From Roseibacterium elongatum DSM 19469 (GTDB taxonomy: Bacteria > Pseudomonadota > Alphaproteobacteria > Rhodobacterales > Rhodobacteraceae): a stretch of 64,000 bases of DNA. Both the position numbers and the translations under genes were made by a program. This document shows, in pieces, positions 53,973 to 62,019 of the stretch; positions within the stretch are counted from its first letter, which is position 1, and every line of letters begins with the position of its first letter. A model generated the notes under the pieces. It worked only from the letters and a program-made list of their open reading frames with translations, ran no database searches and was not told the origin of the DNA. The stretch spans positions 3,329,001 through 3,393,000 of the forward strand of contig NZ_CP004372.1 in assembly GCF_000590925.1 (NCBI RefSeq), given 5' to 3'.

Positions 53973-54896
53973 ATGACAGACATCCGTTTTGACCGCCTCA
54001 TCGACCTGCCATTGCGTGATGCCTGGAAGCACGAAGCCCTCGATTTCACGCCGTGGCTTGCGGAGAATATCGAACACCTGAGCGAAGCGATCGGCGTGCC
54101 GCTTGAACTCACCGGGACCGAGGTCTCTGTCGAGACATTCTCGGCTGACATACTTGCCCGCAACCCGATGAACGACGGCGTTGTCCTTATCGAGAACCAG
54201 CTCGAGATGACGGACCACACTCACCTCGGTCAGATCATGACCTACCTGGCCGGACTGGGAGCTCAGACTGTCATCTGGATCGCGCCTGCCTTCCGAGAAC
54301 CCCATCTATCAGCCATCCGCTGGCTCAATGAGCATACGGCTGATGGCTTCTCGTTCTTCGCGGTCCGCGCCAGGGTCGTTCGGATCGGCGACAGCCCATT
54401 TGCGCCGATCTTTGACGTCGTAGAGAAGCCGAGCGGATGGGAACGCACTCTCGGCCAAGTGGCGCGTGCGCGCGGCTCGGCCTCCGAGGTTGGCGATCGC
54501 CGGCTGGCCTTCTGGACCGCCTATCTTGAACGCGTTCCTTCGGCCGCGGAGTGGGGCCTGAAGCCGAGCCGTCTTTCCTCGATGTGGGTTCCATTGTCTG
54601 GCCTAGTAAGCGAGGCTTACTTGTCACTATGGATCGGAGCCGACGACTGCGGGGCATTCATGCGCGGCGCGCGCGGGTCAGATGCGAGCGACCTCATTGC
54701 GGACTTGCAGCCCCATGCGCAGAGACTGGAAGAGACGCTGGGTGCAACGTTCAACGGAAATAACGGGCAGTTCCTTTGGAATCGGGCCGGATTGGAGTTT
54801 TCCGAAGAGGCGAACTGGCCCGCCATCATCGACTGGATGGAGAATACGAGGCGCGCATACTTGGAAGCGCTGTCAAGCGGCGGCCGTTCCCTGTAG
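53973..54896 (+). CDS. DUF4268-type PD-(D/E)XK protein
   Basis: A 307-residue protein. Residues about 40-100 show a restriction-endonuclease-like centre: FSADILARNPMNDGVVLIENQLEM (D and E-x-Q) with helix THLGQIMTYLAG. The C-terminal half (RRLAFWTAYLERV, MWVPLSGLVSEAYLSLWIG) matches DUF4268. Such proteins are often solitary nucleases in defence islands. GGAG lies upstream of the start. It is separated from the methyltransferase/Vsr genes by an IS remnant and convergent with the Rad50-like gene. Confidence 0.75.
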   Translation: MTDIRFDRLIDLPLRDAWKHEALDFTPWLAENIEHLSEAIGVPLELTGTEVSVETFSADILARNPMNDGVVLIENQLEMTDHTHLGQIMTYLAGLGAQTVIWIAPAFREPHLSAIRWLNEHTADGFSFFAVRARVVRIGDSPFAPIFDVVEKPSGWERTLGQVARARGSASEVGDRRLAFWTAYLERVPSAAEWGLKPSRLSSMWVPLSGLVSEAYLSLWIGADDCGAFMRGARGSDASDLIADLQPHAQRLEETLGATFNGNNGQFLWNRAGLEFSEEANWPAIIDWMENTRRAYLEALSSGGRSL

Positions 54897-55041
54897 CGTC
54901 CTCGAACGCCCGGCTTTGGCGCTCAGCTACCGATCCGCTTTGGAGCATCTGCGCAGAATCCATGGTTATGCCGTTGTCAGGTATTGCGTCCCGAAAGAGG
55001 CGCTGTGCCAAAAAAATTGTGGCGGTTCCGTAATAATGCCT

Positions 55042-57564
55042 TCACCTGCGCGCAACCGGGCCGGCGACGTCATCTGGCGCGGCCACCGGGTCTGCGTCAA
55101 CCGGCTTGAAGGCGAACTGCGTTTCGCATTTCTTATGTGCGCACACCGGCTTACTTAAGCCGAACGGCCGTTTATATTTTGTCCTGCCGCATGCGCATTC
55201 GAACTGCGTGCGGAACACCTTAAATTCTTCCCATCTGGCCTTTTCGTCCCCTATTGATCCGTCGCCGTAAGGTGTGTCCTGAAAGTGGCTTCCAAAATTC
55301 TCGATGTCACCCTTGATGAGACTGTCGATGAAGCGGTTGTTGACACCTGGCACGTCGGCGGGAGCCAACTTGAGATCGCGGAGAAACCCGCCAATTGCAG
55401 AAGCCAGCTCAGAGCGTTCATAGGAGTAGGCCTTTTCGAGCTGCCGGATGCGAACACTGACGCCAAAGCCGCGCGCAATGCCCAGCAGCCATTCCTCCTC
55501 CGCCTGACGCATCTCGTTGGCGGCAGATTCTCCATTGGCCCAGCGATCGGCGATCATCTCATCAGTCACCCTATGGTCTGCGAAACGCGGCCCGAACGCC
55601 GGGTCCAACCCGATGATACGGGTGAACTGCCAAGCCTTTACGGCGAGTTGATCCTTCAGATGATTGAAGAAACGCTCATCATGGGTGACGAGGATTATCT
55701 GGCAGTCGGTGAACATCTTCGCTAGGAGCGCACCAAGAGCGCGGCGGTGATCGGCGTCATATGATGTGACGACATCATCCAACGCGATCACCGGTGCGGC
55801 GAAGTTGAGCTTTTTGATTGCCGCTAGGCGCAGCGCGAGCGCAACCGAATGGATCTGGGAGTCGCTGAGATAGCCACCCGGCGCAACGCTCTGTCGATTC
55901 TCCGCGAAATCGATCACCAGCTGCATTCGCTGCTGGTTGGCGTCGTCCTCGCCTGGCAATTCCAGCCGTATCGGCTTAGCTTTAGGGCCTTGTATTTCCT
56001 TATATATTTCATTCATCGGCGCCTGAAGCGTGTCGAGCAGCGACTGGACCTTTTCCCGGATCTTGCCCGAGATAAACGCAGCTTGCTCGACGAGTGACCC
56101 GTGGAGCTTGGTCAGCTCCTCAGCGGTCCGGGTTGCGAGTGCAAAATCGTTCTGGAGTTTCAACAGCCGGTCGATGCCGGCCTTCGCCTTAACCCAAGTA
56201 TGTTCGCCCTGCTTCGTTTCGATATCCGCAATTTCCTGATCGAGATCTGCCAAAAGCTGCTCTAGCTCGGAGGTGATAGCGGCGGACCCAGGCGCATCGG
56301 CGGCCGGCCATCTGGCCACGCCAGCCTGATAGATAATGAGCTCAGTCTTGAACCCGGCGCCGTCATCTTCGGGCAGATGCTCGATCATGGCGGGAAGACG
56401 CGCTACGAGCTGGTGGTGCGCTTGGATCACCGCGGTCTCGGCTTCGTCGAGCGCCTTCTTCGCTTTGTTGTAACTTGCAAGATCGTTGAGATTAGTCTGC
56501 AGCAGATCGCGGATCGCCGGCACGCTACCAGCAGCGGTCGCGCCGACTGCTGTGGCGCATACCGGGCAGGAGTCGGGAGCTGTCGAGTCTTCAGCAAACA
56601 GTTTCTCGGCTTCCGTCCAAACCGATCGGAAAACCGCTCCTGATGCCTTGTCCCGCTCATCGGCCTCGGTCGCCTTCGCATCGGCCTGAGCGGCCAGCGC
56701 CTTTTCGAAGTCCGCGATGGCTCCGGTGAGTTTCACATCGCCACCGTTCTCGGGGACAGTTTTCTGCCACAGCGCCGCAACCGAACTGCGGATCAATTTA
56801 AGACCGGCAAGCCCGACCCGCTTCTCTTCCGCCTCGACACGTTTGCCGATCTCGACAAAGCTCTCGTCTTCGGCGGAAAGCGCTGTGAGCATCAGCGCCG
56901 GATCGAGGGGTGCTATGATGCTTTTGTTAATGAAACTGAGCACGGCTACTTCGTCCCACGCTTGAACAGCTTGGGCTGTTTCGGTGCGCAAGAGAGTAGC
57001 CAAGCGTTCCTTTTCGGTAGTGCTCTCGGCAGCGGCTTTCACATCGCGACGCAGGAGGCGAAGGTTCTTCTGCACATCCACCAGCGGTGAAAGCTGGAGC
57101 CAGTCCGCTACGTCGTTATAGCGGTTTTCGGGGCTATGCGTTTCTACGAACGCTCGCAGTGTATAGCCTCGGATGATCGGCGGGACGACGAAACCAGCTT
57201 TCATCGCTGTCGCTGCCGCGTGGATCGGTCGCGGGTTGCCTGCGGCGGAGCGGCTACCTTCGGAGATCGTCTTGCCGGTGATCGTCGTAAATCGGACGGT
57301 CGGCGTGATGCCTGCTGCCTGCGCGCCGTAATGCATGAGCGCGGGCGGTCCGGCTTGGTTGTTTAAGGTGCGCTGCCCGAGCCGTTCGAGCGTGCCATTT
57401 TCGGAAAATAGAAATTCGATCGCATCGATAACACTCGACTTTCCCTTACCGTTCGGCGCGAAAATTGCCAAGCAGGGCTTTTTGCTGAAATCAAAGGTCT
57501 TGGGCTGAAGATAGGCACGAAAGCCTTCCAGCGTCAGCGAGTTGAAAAACGTCGGATCAGCCAT
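55042..57564 (-). CDS. Rad50/RecF-like AAA ATPase with zinc hook
   Basis: An 840-residue SMC-type ATPase. Walker A is FAPNGKGKSS (residues 35-44), Walker B is VIALDDVVTSYDADHR near 620, with ILVTHDERFFNHL after it. A CPVC zinc-hook motif near residue 334 lies between coiled coils. The C-terminal about 60 residues hold a zinc-ribbon-like cluster (ECACGRTK ... VCAHKKC). I start it at 57564 (AUG at MADPTFF), which overlaps the upstream small gene by 8 bases. No Mre11-like partner is adjacent. Function in DNA sensing for defence is an inference. Confidence 0.82.
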   Translation of the reverse strand: MADPTFFNSLTLEGFRAYLQPKTFDFSKKPCLAIFAPNGKGKSSVIDAIEFLFSENGTLERLGQRTLNNQAGPPALMHYGAQAAGITPTVRFTTITGKTISEGSRSAAGNPRPIHAAATAMKAGFVVPPIIRGYTLRAFVETHSPENRYNDVADWLQLSPLVDVQKNLRLLRRDVKAAAESTTEKERLATLLRTETAQAVQAWDEVAVLSFINKSIIAPLDPALMLTALSAEDESFVEIGKRVEAEEKRVGLAGLKLIRSSVAALWQKTVPENGGDVKLTGAIADFEKALAAQADAKATEADERDKASGAVFRSVWTEAEKLFAEDSTAPDSCPVCATAVGATAAGSVPAIRDLLQTNLNDLASYNKAKKALDEAETAVIQAHHQLVARLPAMIEHLPEDDGAGFKTELIIYQAGVARWPAADAPGSAAITSELEQLLADLDQEIADIETKQGEHTWVKAKAGIDRLLKLQNDFALATRTAEELTKLHGSLVEQAAFISGKIREKVQSLLDTLQAPMNEIYKEIQGPKAKPIRLELPGEDDANQQRMQLVIDFAENRQSVAPGGYLSDSQIHSVALALRLAAIKKLNFAAPVIALDDVVTSYDADHRRALGALLAKMFTDCQIILVTHDERFFNHLKDQLAVKAWQFTRIIGLDPAFGPRFADHRVTDEMIADRWANGESAANEMRQAEEEWLLGIARGFGVSVRIRQLEKAYSYERSELASAIGGFLRDLKLAPADVPGVNNRFIDSLIKGDIENFGSHFQDTPYGDGSIGDEKARWEEFKVFRTQFECACGRTKYKRPFGLSKPVCAHKKCETQFAFKPVDADPVAAPDDVAGPVARR

Positions 57565-57829
57565 CGACCTGTTCATCAGCTGGTGCCGCACGCTTCGCCG
57601 CTATCGCGAAGATTGCGACCGTCGCATTGGCTACGGCATTGGCATGCGGCGTGACGGAAAGTGAATGATCGGAAAGAATACTGGCAAGATCGGCGTCCAC
57701 ATCGGCCCACGCCTTAAGGGTCTCGGACACACTAGCCAAAAACACGTCGGGCGTCTCAGCTGACTCGACCTCCGAATGGTCGGCTGCCGCGTCCATCTCC
57801 AGGGCGGCCATATCGTCCGGTGCTTCCAT
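57557..57829 (-). CDS. Small partner of the Rad50-like ATPase
   Basis: A 90-residue acidic protein (MEAPDDMAALEMDAAADHSE ... KRAAPADEQVDG). I chose the ATG at 57829 because CGAGGAC lies at good spacing; a longer frame starts at 57844 or 57883. Its stop overlaps the ATPase start by 8 bases, so the two are co-translated. A small helical middle component is known in ABC-ATPase defence systems (ABC three-component type), but similarity to these is not visible. Confidence 0.5.
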   Translation of the reverse strand: MEAPDDMAALEMDAAADHSEVESAETPDVFLASVSETLKAWADVDADLASILSDHSLSVTPHANAVANATVAIFAIAAKRAAPADEQVDG

Positions 57830-58134
57830 TTGGTCCTCGCTCATTAGATTGACCGTAGCCAACTTCTTTATGCGAAATGGCATAGTAGGCTACGGTTGGC
57901 TCCGGATACGAATATGATGCTAGCACAGCACCTTCCTCGAAGGCGATGGCGCTTTGCGAACGTTTGATGGGACACTGCCGAACGTGGGCTCTGGGCCTTT
58001 TGATGCAGCCGAGTCTCAATTCTTCGCTCTGATGCCGCCGATAGGCTAGCCAGAATCTCAGCTCGATGCCTAGGCCAGCCGCCTGCTAAGAGCAGCGTGG
58101 CAGATCAGAATTACGTCAAAGGCTTGATTTATTG

Positions 58135-58182
58135 TGGTGCCCGGGGGCGGAATCGAACCACCGACACGAGGATTTTCAATCC
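58135..58182 (-). other. 3' fragment of tRNA-Phe: attachment-site remnant
   Basis: On the minus strand the 48 bases run from the anticodon arm (GGATTGAAAATCC, anticodon GAA) through a perfect T-arm to the acceptor end GCACCA. They match the 3' half of an alphaproteobacterial tRNA-Phe. The bases upstream (58183 on) do not form the D-arm or 5' acceptor, so the gene is incomplete. A tyrosine recombinase starts 286 bases away, as expected for an att site in a tRNA 3' end. Confidence 0.82.
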
Positions 58183-58242
58183 GCCGATATGGTTTCATGC
58201 GCGTGCTACGCTATGAGACGGCCTGAGACCCCTTGAGGGAAA

Positions 58243-58290
58243 CTGAGAAGCCTAAGCATTTGATAGTAAATACTTAGCTTCGCTTCTCAG
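58243..58290. repeat. Imperfect inverted repeat near the attachment site
   Basis: CTGAGAAG-CCTAAGCATTT (58243-58261) and AAATACTTAG-CTTCG-CTTCTCAG (58268-58290) pair with few mismatches and one short bulge. It lies between the tRNA-Phe fragment and the integrase gene, so it could be a core or arm site or a transcription terminator. Confidence 0.6.
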
Positions 58291-58357
58291 CATCCCTTTG
58301 TCCTTCTCACGGTGTCTCAAGCTGTCCCACCTCGGATCACTGAAGCGCTGCCGTTTT

Positions 58358-58422
58358 GTCGTCCCAGTGTCGTCCCGGCGTCGTCCGGGCTCCGTTCTGT
58401 TCGACATCGATCCCGGGACGAC
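58358..58422. repeat. Three GTCGTCC repeats with 11-base period
   Basis: GTCGTCCC starts at 58358 and 58369, and GTCGTCCG at 58380, exactly 11 bases apart; an inverted GGGACGAC lies at 58415-58422. One-turn spacing implies side-by-side protein binding. The array sits just upstream of the integrase start and may be its arm sites or an operator. Confidence 0.65.
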
Positions 58423-58468
58423 CAAGATGAACCGACTTCCCTCCTGATCACAAAATCAGGAGATCTAC

Positions 58469-59842
58469 ATGCCATTCGATCGAACCGAAGAAACGGGCAA
58501 AATTGGCAACCGGAAGAGCCGCAAAGAACGGCTCACCAATCAGTATGTCCAGAACCTCAAACCTACTGGCAAGCGTCAGACAATTTCCGATGAGGTATGT
58601 CAGGGCTTGGTCCTGCGCCTTGGCACGTCAGGCACGAAATCCTGGTCTTTCATGGGCCGCGATTGCCGCGGCAAGAGTCGCACCGAGACGATCGGTCGGT
58701 ATCCCGACATGACATTGAAAGCCGCCCGTCAGAAAGCCGGTCAGCTCCGGCAAGTTTTCGCATCGCCTGAGGCGCTCGCCGAATACCACAAGCCACCTGC
58801 CCTCGTAGAAGAAATTACACTGCTGGAACTCTTGCTCGAGGCAGAAGGCAAGTTCTGTGCAACGAAGAAGATTTGGCAACAGCGCGGAAAGACGAACTCC
58901 GCCTCTACAGCTCGGCAAGTCATCTCGACGGTCTTCGGTCCAATGCTGCACCGCCCCGCTGTGGAGTTGAGCCCCGAAAAGGCATCTGCGCTCATCCAAT
59001 CCTACAAACCCAAAAGCAAGAGCCGGACAGGAAAGAACACCGCGAACGGACAAGCTTCCAGGGCGCTCAGCTATCTCAGAACGGTGTTCAACTGGGCATC
59101 GAACCGGACTCCTCGCTTTCAGAAGATTGGCGCCGGCCGAACCCCTGTTCTACCCCTTGCCGACCTTTCGCTCATCCACGATCCATCCATCGACGATCCC
59201 ATGATCACGGGAGAAAGGGATCGTGTGCTTTCCGTAGAGGAGTTACGGTGTATTCTGCCCCACTTGCGGGTCCCAGATGATGGTTCTCCGGAATGGTGGA
59301 AGGAGGACCTCCGCCCGGCTGCGCTGCGATTCATTTTGCTCACTCTGGCGAGGAAGGAAGAAGTCGAAGCCGCCCGCAAGGCGGACGTAAATCTCACAGA
59401 TAGAACGTGGACAAAGCGCGTGAAAGGCGGCCGCCAGGTTACACACCCGTTGTCGGATGCCGCCATTTCTTTGCTCGAAGCGCTGCCTGGTTTTGCTCAT
59501 CGGAAGGATGAAGACCTACTTTTTCCGAACCAAGAACGCGGTCCACTTGGAAACTGGAATCGATCGAAACTTAAATTGCAGGAGATCTCGGGAGTCGCGG
59601 ATTGGCACCGTCACGATCTTCGCCGAACCGGAGCCACAATTCTTTCACTTATGGGCGTGCCGCCACAGATCGTAGATACGTTGCTGTCGCACAAAAACCC
59701 AATGTCGAAAGAGGCGGTAAGCCCTGCCTTGCAAAGCTACGCAAAACTCGCAAAGGAAATGAAAGGCATGCCAAACCCCCTTCGAGATGCAGTAGAGACT
59801 CTCGCGGAAGCCATCCGAGCAATAGAAGAGGGCGAGCAATAA
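58469..59842 (+). CDS. Tyrosine recombinase with arm-binding domain
   Basis: A 457-residue integrase. Residues about 20-75 form the DUF4102-like arm-binding domain (LTNQYVQNLKPTGKRQTISD). The catalytic domain has R in TLARKEEVEAA, K in VKGGRQVTHPLS, HxxR in WHRHDLRRTGA, H in LLSHKNP and Y in LQSYAKLAKEM. This family usually inserts islands into tRNA genes, and a tRNA-Phe 3' fragment lies upstream. It is read away from that fragment. Confidence 0.92.
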   Translation: MPFDRTEETGKIGNRKSRKERLTNQYVQNLKPTGKRQTISDEVCQGLVLRLGTSGTKSWSFMGRDCRGKSRTETIGRYPDMTLKAARQKAGQLRQVFASPEALAEYHKPPALVEEITLLELLLEAEGKFCATKKIWQQRGKTNSASTARQVISTVFGPMLHRPAVELSPEKASALIQSYKPKSKSRTGKNTANGQASRALSYLRTVFNWASNRTPRFQKIGAGRTPVLPLADLSLIHDPSIDDPMITGERDRVLSVEELRCILPHLRVPDDGSPEWWKEDLRPAALRFILLTLARKEEVEAARKADVNLTDRTWTKRVKGGRQVTHPLSDAAISLLEALPGFAHRKDEDLLFPNQERGPLGNWNRSKLKLQEISGVADWHRHDLRRTGATILSLMGVPPQIVDTLLSHKNPMSKEAVSPALQSYAKLAKEMKGMPNPLRDAVETLAEAIRAIEEGEQ

Positions 59843-59938
59843 CTCGCCCGAGGAGGGCCATAGCAGCTGATCTTCGTTGCGCGTCATGAGGTACCGCGGG
59901 CAATACGCGGATCGCGAACCGCGACGGCACCACATGGT

Positions 59939-60031
59939 TTACTTTATGGGACAATTGATCGCGACGCGGGCGCCAAGGCCGCGCCCTGCACCGATGATCA
60001 GGACGGTTTGGGTGTCGATTGCTTGCGCCAT
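59939..60031 (-). pseudogene. Short-chain dehydrogenase, N-terminal remnant
   Basis: The frame MAQAIDTQTVLIIGAGRGLG-ARVA carries the GxxxGxG cofactor-binding loop of short-chain dehydrogenases. Homology stops after about 24 codons near 59960 and the frame ends at a stop in foreign sequence. It lies 2 bases after the thiD stop codon, so it was the fourth gene of the thi block. The break marks the right end of the inserted DNA. Confidence 0.6.
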
Positions 60032-60033
60032 GG

Positions 60034-60840
60034 TCAGGAGACCTCCGGAAAGAATGCGTGGAAGTGGTGGACGGGACCGTGACCGGAGCCGACAGTCAGG
60101 TCGCCCGAGCGGGCGATGGCCTCGGCGATATAGGATTTCGCCCGCGCCACGGCCTCGGGCAGCGGCAGGTCATGGCCCAGATGCGTCGCCAGCGCCGAGG
60201 ATAGGGTGCAGCCGGTGCCATGCGTGTTGCGCGTGGCGTGGCGCTGGCCCTCGACCCAATGGGCGCCCTCTGCGGTCAGCAGCAGATCGGGGCTGTCTGG
60301 CCCATCGAGATGCCCGCCCTTCAGCAGAACCGCCTGCGGCCCGAGGGCCAGCAACGCCTGCGCCTGCGCTTCCATGCCGGGCCGATCCGTGGCCATCTCG
60401 GTGCCCAGCAGGTCGGCGGCCTCGGGCAGGTTCGGGGTGATGATTGTGGCGAGCGGTACAAGCCGGTCGCGCAGGGCCGCCACGGCCTCGGCCGCCAGCA
60501 GGCGGTCGCCGCCCTTGGCCACCATCACCGGGTCCAGAACCACGGGCGCGGTCAGGCCCGAGAGCGCCTCGGCCACCGCCTCGATAATCGCGGCGCTGCC
60601 GAGCATGCCGATCTTAACCGCGTCGATGCGGGTGTCGTCGCGGATCGCGGCAACCTGAGCGGCCACCATCTCGGGGTCGGTCAGCGTCACGGCGCGCACG
60701 CCTTGGGTGTTCTGCGCCGTCAGCGCCGTGATCGCGGCCATTGCGTAGCCGCCACTGGCCGAGATCGCCTTGAGATCGGCTTGGATGCCAGCCCCGCCCG
60801 AAGGGTCGGAGCCTGCGATGGACAGGATATTGGGAATCAT
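60034..60840 (-). CDS. thiD: Hydroxymethylpyrimidine (phosphate) kinase
   Basis: A 268-residue ribokinase-fold enzyme that phosphorylates HMP and HMP-phosphate for thiamine synthesis. Diagnostic segments are NILSIAGSDPSGGAGIQADLK, VVLDPVMVAKGGDRLL and the anion-hole motif NTHGTGCTLSSALA near residue 210 with catalytic D/C. The start at 60840 overlaps the thiE stop by 4 bases; the longer frame to 61119 reads antisense-like sequence of thiE. It completes salvage together with thiM and thiE. Confidence 0.95.
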   Translation of the reverse strand: MIPNILSIAGSDPSGGAGIQADLKAISASGGYAMAAITALTAQNTQGVRAVTLTDPEMVAAQVAAIRDDTRIDAVKIGMLGSAAIIEAVAEALSGLTAPVVLDPVMVAKGGDRLLAAEAVAALRDRLVPLATIITPNLPEAADLLGTEMATDRPGMEAQAQALLALGPQAVLLKGGHLDGPDSPDLLLTAEGAHWVEGQRHATRNTHGTGCTLSSALATHLGHDLPLPEAVARAKSYIAEAIARSGDLTVGSGHGPVHHFHAFFPEVS

Positions 60841-61445
60841 GGCTGCCTCCATGCGTTGACAAGGGCGCGGGTCGCCGCCTCGGGGTTCGGGGCGCGGGTG
60901 ACGGCCGAGACAACGGCCATGCCAGCCGCCCCCGCCTGTTTCAGGGTGTTGATGTCGCGCGAGGTGAGCCCGCCGATCGCGATGCTCGGCACGGGCGCGG
61001 CCGCGACGATCCGGGCCAACCCCTCGGCCCCGATGGGCGCGGCGGCGTCGGGCTTGGTCGCCGTGGCGCGAAACGGGCCCGCGCCGATATAGGCCACACC
61101 CTTGGGGATGCGGGCGCATTGCGCGACGGTCTCGATGGACAGGCCCAGCAGGGCATCTGGTGCGATCCTGTCGCGGGCGCGCAGCGGGTCGCCATCGCCT
61201 TGCCCGATATGCAGGTCGGCGCCGGTCGCGCGCGCAACCTCGACCCGGTCATTGACGAAGACGCGCACGCCCATGGGGGTGAGCATCTCGATCAGCGCCT
61301 CGACCAGCCGCGCGACCTCGACATCGGGGGCGGTCTTGTCCCGGATCTGCACCGCCCAAGCCCCACCACGGGCGGCGGCCATGGCCTGATCGCGCTGGGG
61401 AAGCGGCGCATCAGGGTCGGTCACGACGTAGATCGGGCCGATCAT
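60837..61445 (-). CDS. thiE: Thiamine phosphate synthase
   Basis: A 202-residue TIM-barrel enzyme that joins HMP-pyrophosphate and thiazole phosphate. It has VQIRDKTAPDVEVARLV near residue 33, VFVNDRVEVARATGADLHIG, and YIGAGPFRATATKPDA near 115, then SIAGLT-like AIGGLTSRDI. It overlaps thiM and thiD by 4 bases each, so the three are one operon. Confidence 0.92.
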   Translation of the reverse strand: MIGPIYVVTDPDAPLPQRDQAMAAARGGAWAVQIRDKTAPDVEVARLVEALIEMLTPMGVRVFVNDRVEVARATGADLHIGQGDGDPLRARDRIAPDALLGLSIETVAQCARIPKGVAYIGAGPFRATATKPDAAAPIGAEGLARIVAAAPVPSIAIGGLTSRDINTLKQAGAAGMAVVSAVTRAPNPEAATRALVNAWRQP

Positions 61446-61888
61446 GCCATGGCCTCGATCCGGGCGGCGGTGTCCAGCGCCTCGGGCGTCAGGTGATACA
61501 GCGCATCGAGGAACGCCACCTGAAAACTGCCCGGCCCTTGCGCTGTTTCGCCTGCAACCTCGCCCGCGACGCCATAAGCCGCCAGCGCCGCGACGGTGGC
61601 GTCAAAGGGGGGCTGATCCGCGCAAAAGGCCGCGATGACCCCGTTCAGAGAACAGCCCATGACGGTGATCTGGGCCATCATCGGATGGCCATTGGCAACG
61701 CGCGCGGCGCGGGGTCCGTCGGTGATGAAATCGACCGGCCCCGAGACGGCGACCACCCCGCCGGTGCGTGATGCCAAGACGCGCGCCGCCTCCTCGGCGG
61801 CATCGACGCTGTCGCCGGCATCCACGCCGCGCGCGGCCCCGCCCAGCCCCGCCAGCGCAAGAATTTCCGAGGCATTGCCGCGCACCAC
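61442..61888 (-). pseudogene. thiM: Hydroxyethylthiazole kinase, truncated at the N-terminus
   Basis: The 148 residues begin right at the family motif VRGNASEILALAG and continue through GGVVAVSGPVDFITDG and VMGCSLNGVIAAFCA to a normal C-terminus. ThiM is about 265 residues, so the first about 115 residues, with thiazole-binding elements, are missing. They are replaced by the start of an IS3 OrfA in another frame. Loss of function is likely. Any riboswitch normally upstream of this operon has also been lost. Confidence 0.85.
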
Positions 61889-61986
61889 GCTCGCGCACTT
61901 CGGGGGAAAACTTGTTCGTCGTCTTGCTCATCATGCTCCATCCTACTCAGGAGTTGGAGCCTCCGGCAAACCCGGCGCGGTTCAGG
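61889..61986 (-). mobile_element. IS3-family end fragment
   Basis: On the minus strand the fragment starts at 61986 with the terminal repeat TGAACCGCGCCGGGTTTGCC and continues to MMSKTTNKFSPEVRER, the start of an IS3 OrfA. It is cut after about 98 bases and joined to thiM. The junction shares GTG/GCG bases, so its exact base is uncertain. Confidence 0.8.
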
Positions 61987-62019
61987 CCTCATAATGTTCG
62001 CGCCCCGCGCAATACTGAC

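Noticed and set aside
58135..58210. Functional tRNA-Phe gene
   Set aside because: The D-arm and 5' acceptor strand are absent upstream of the anticodon arm.
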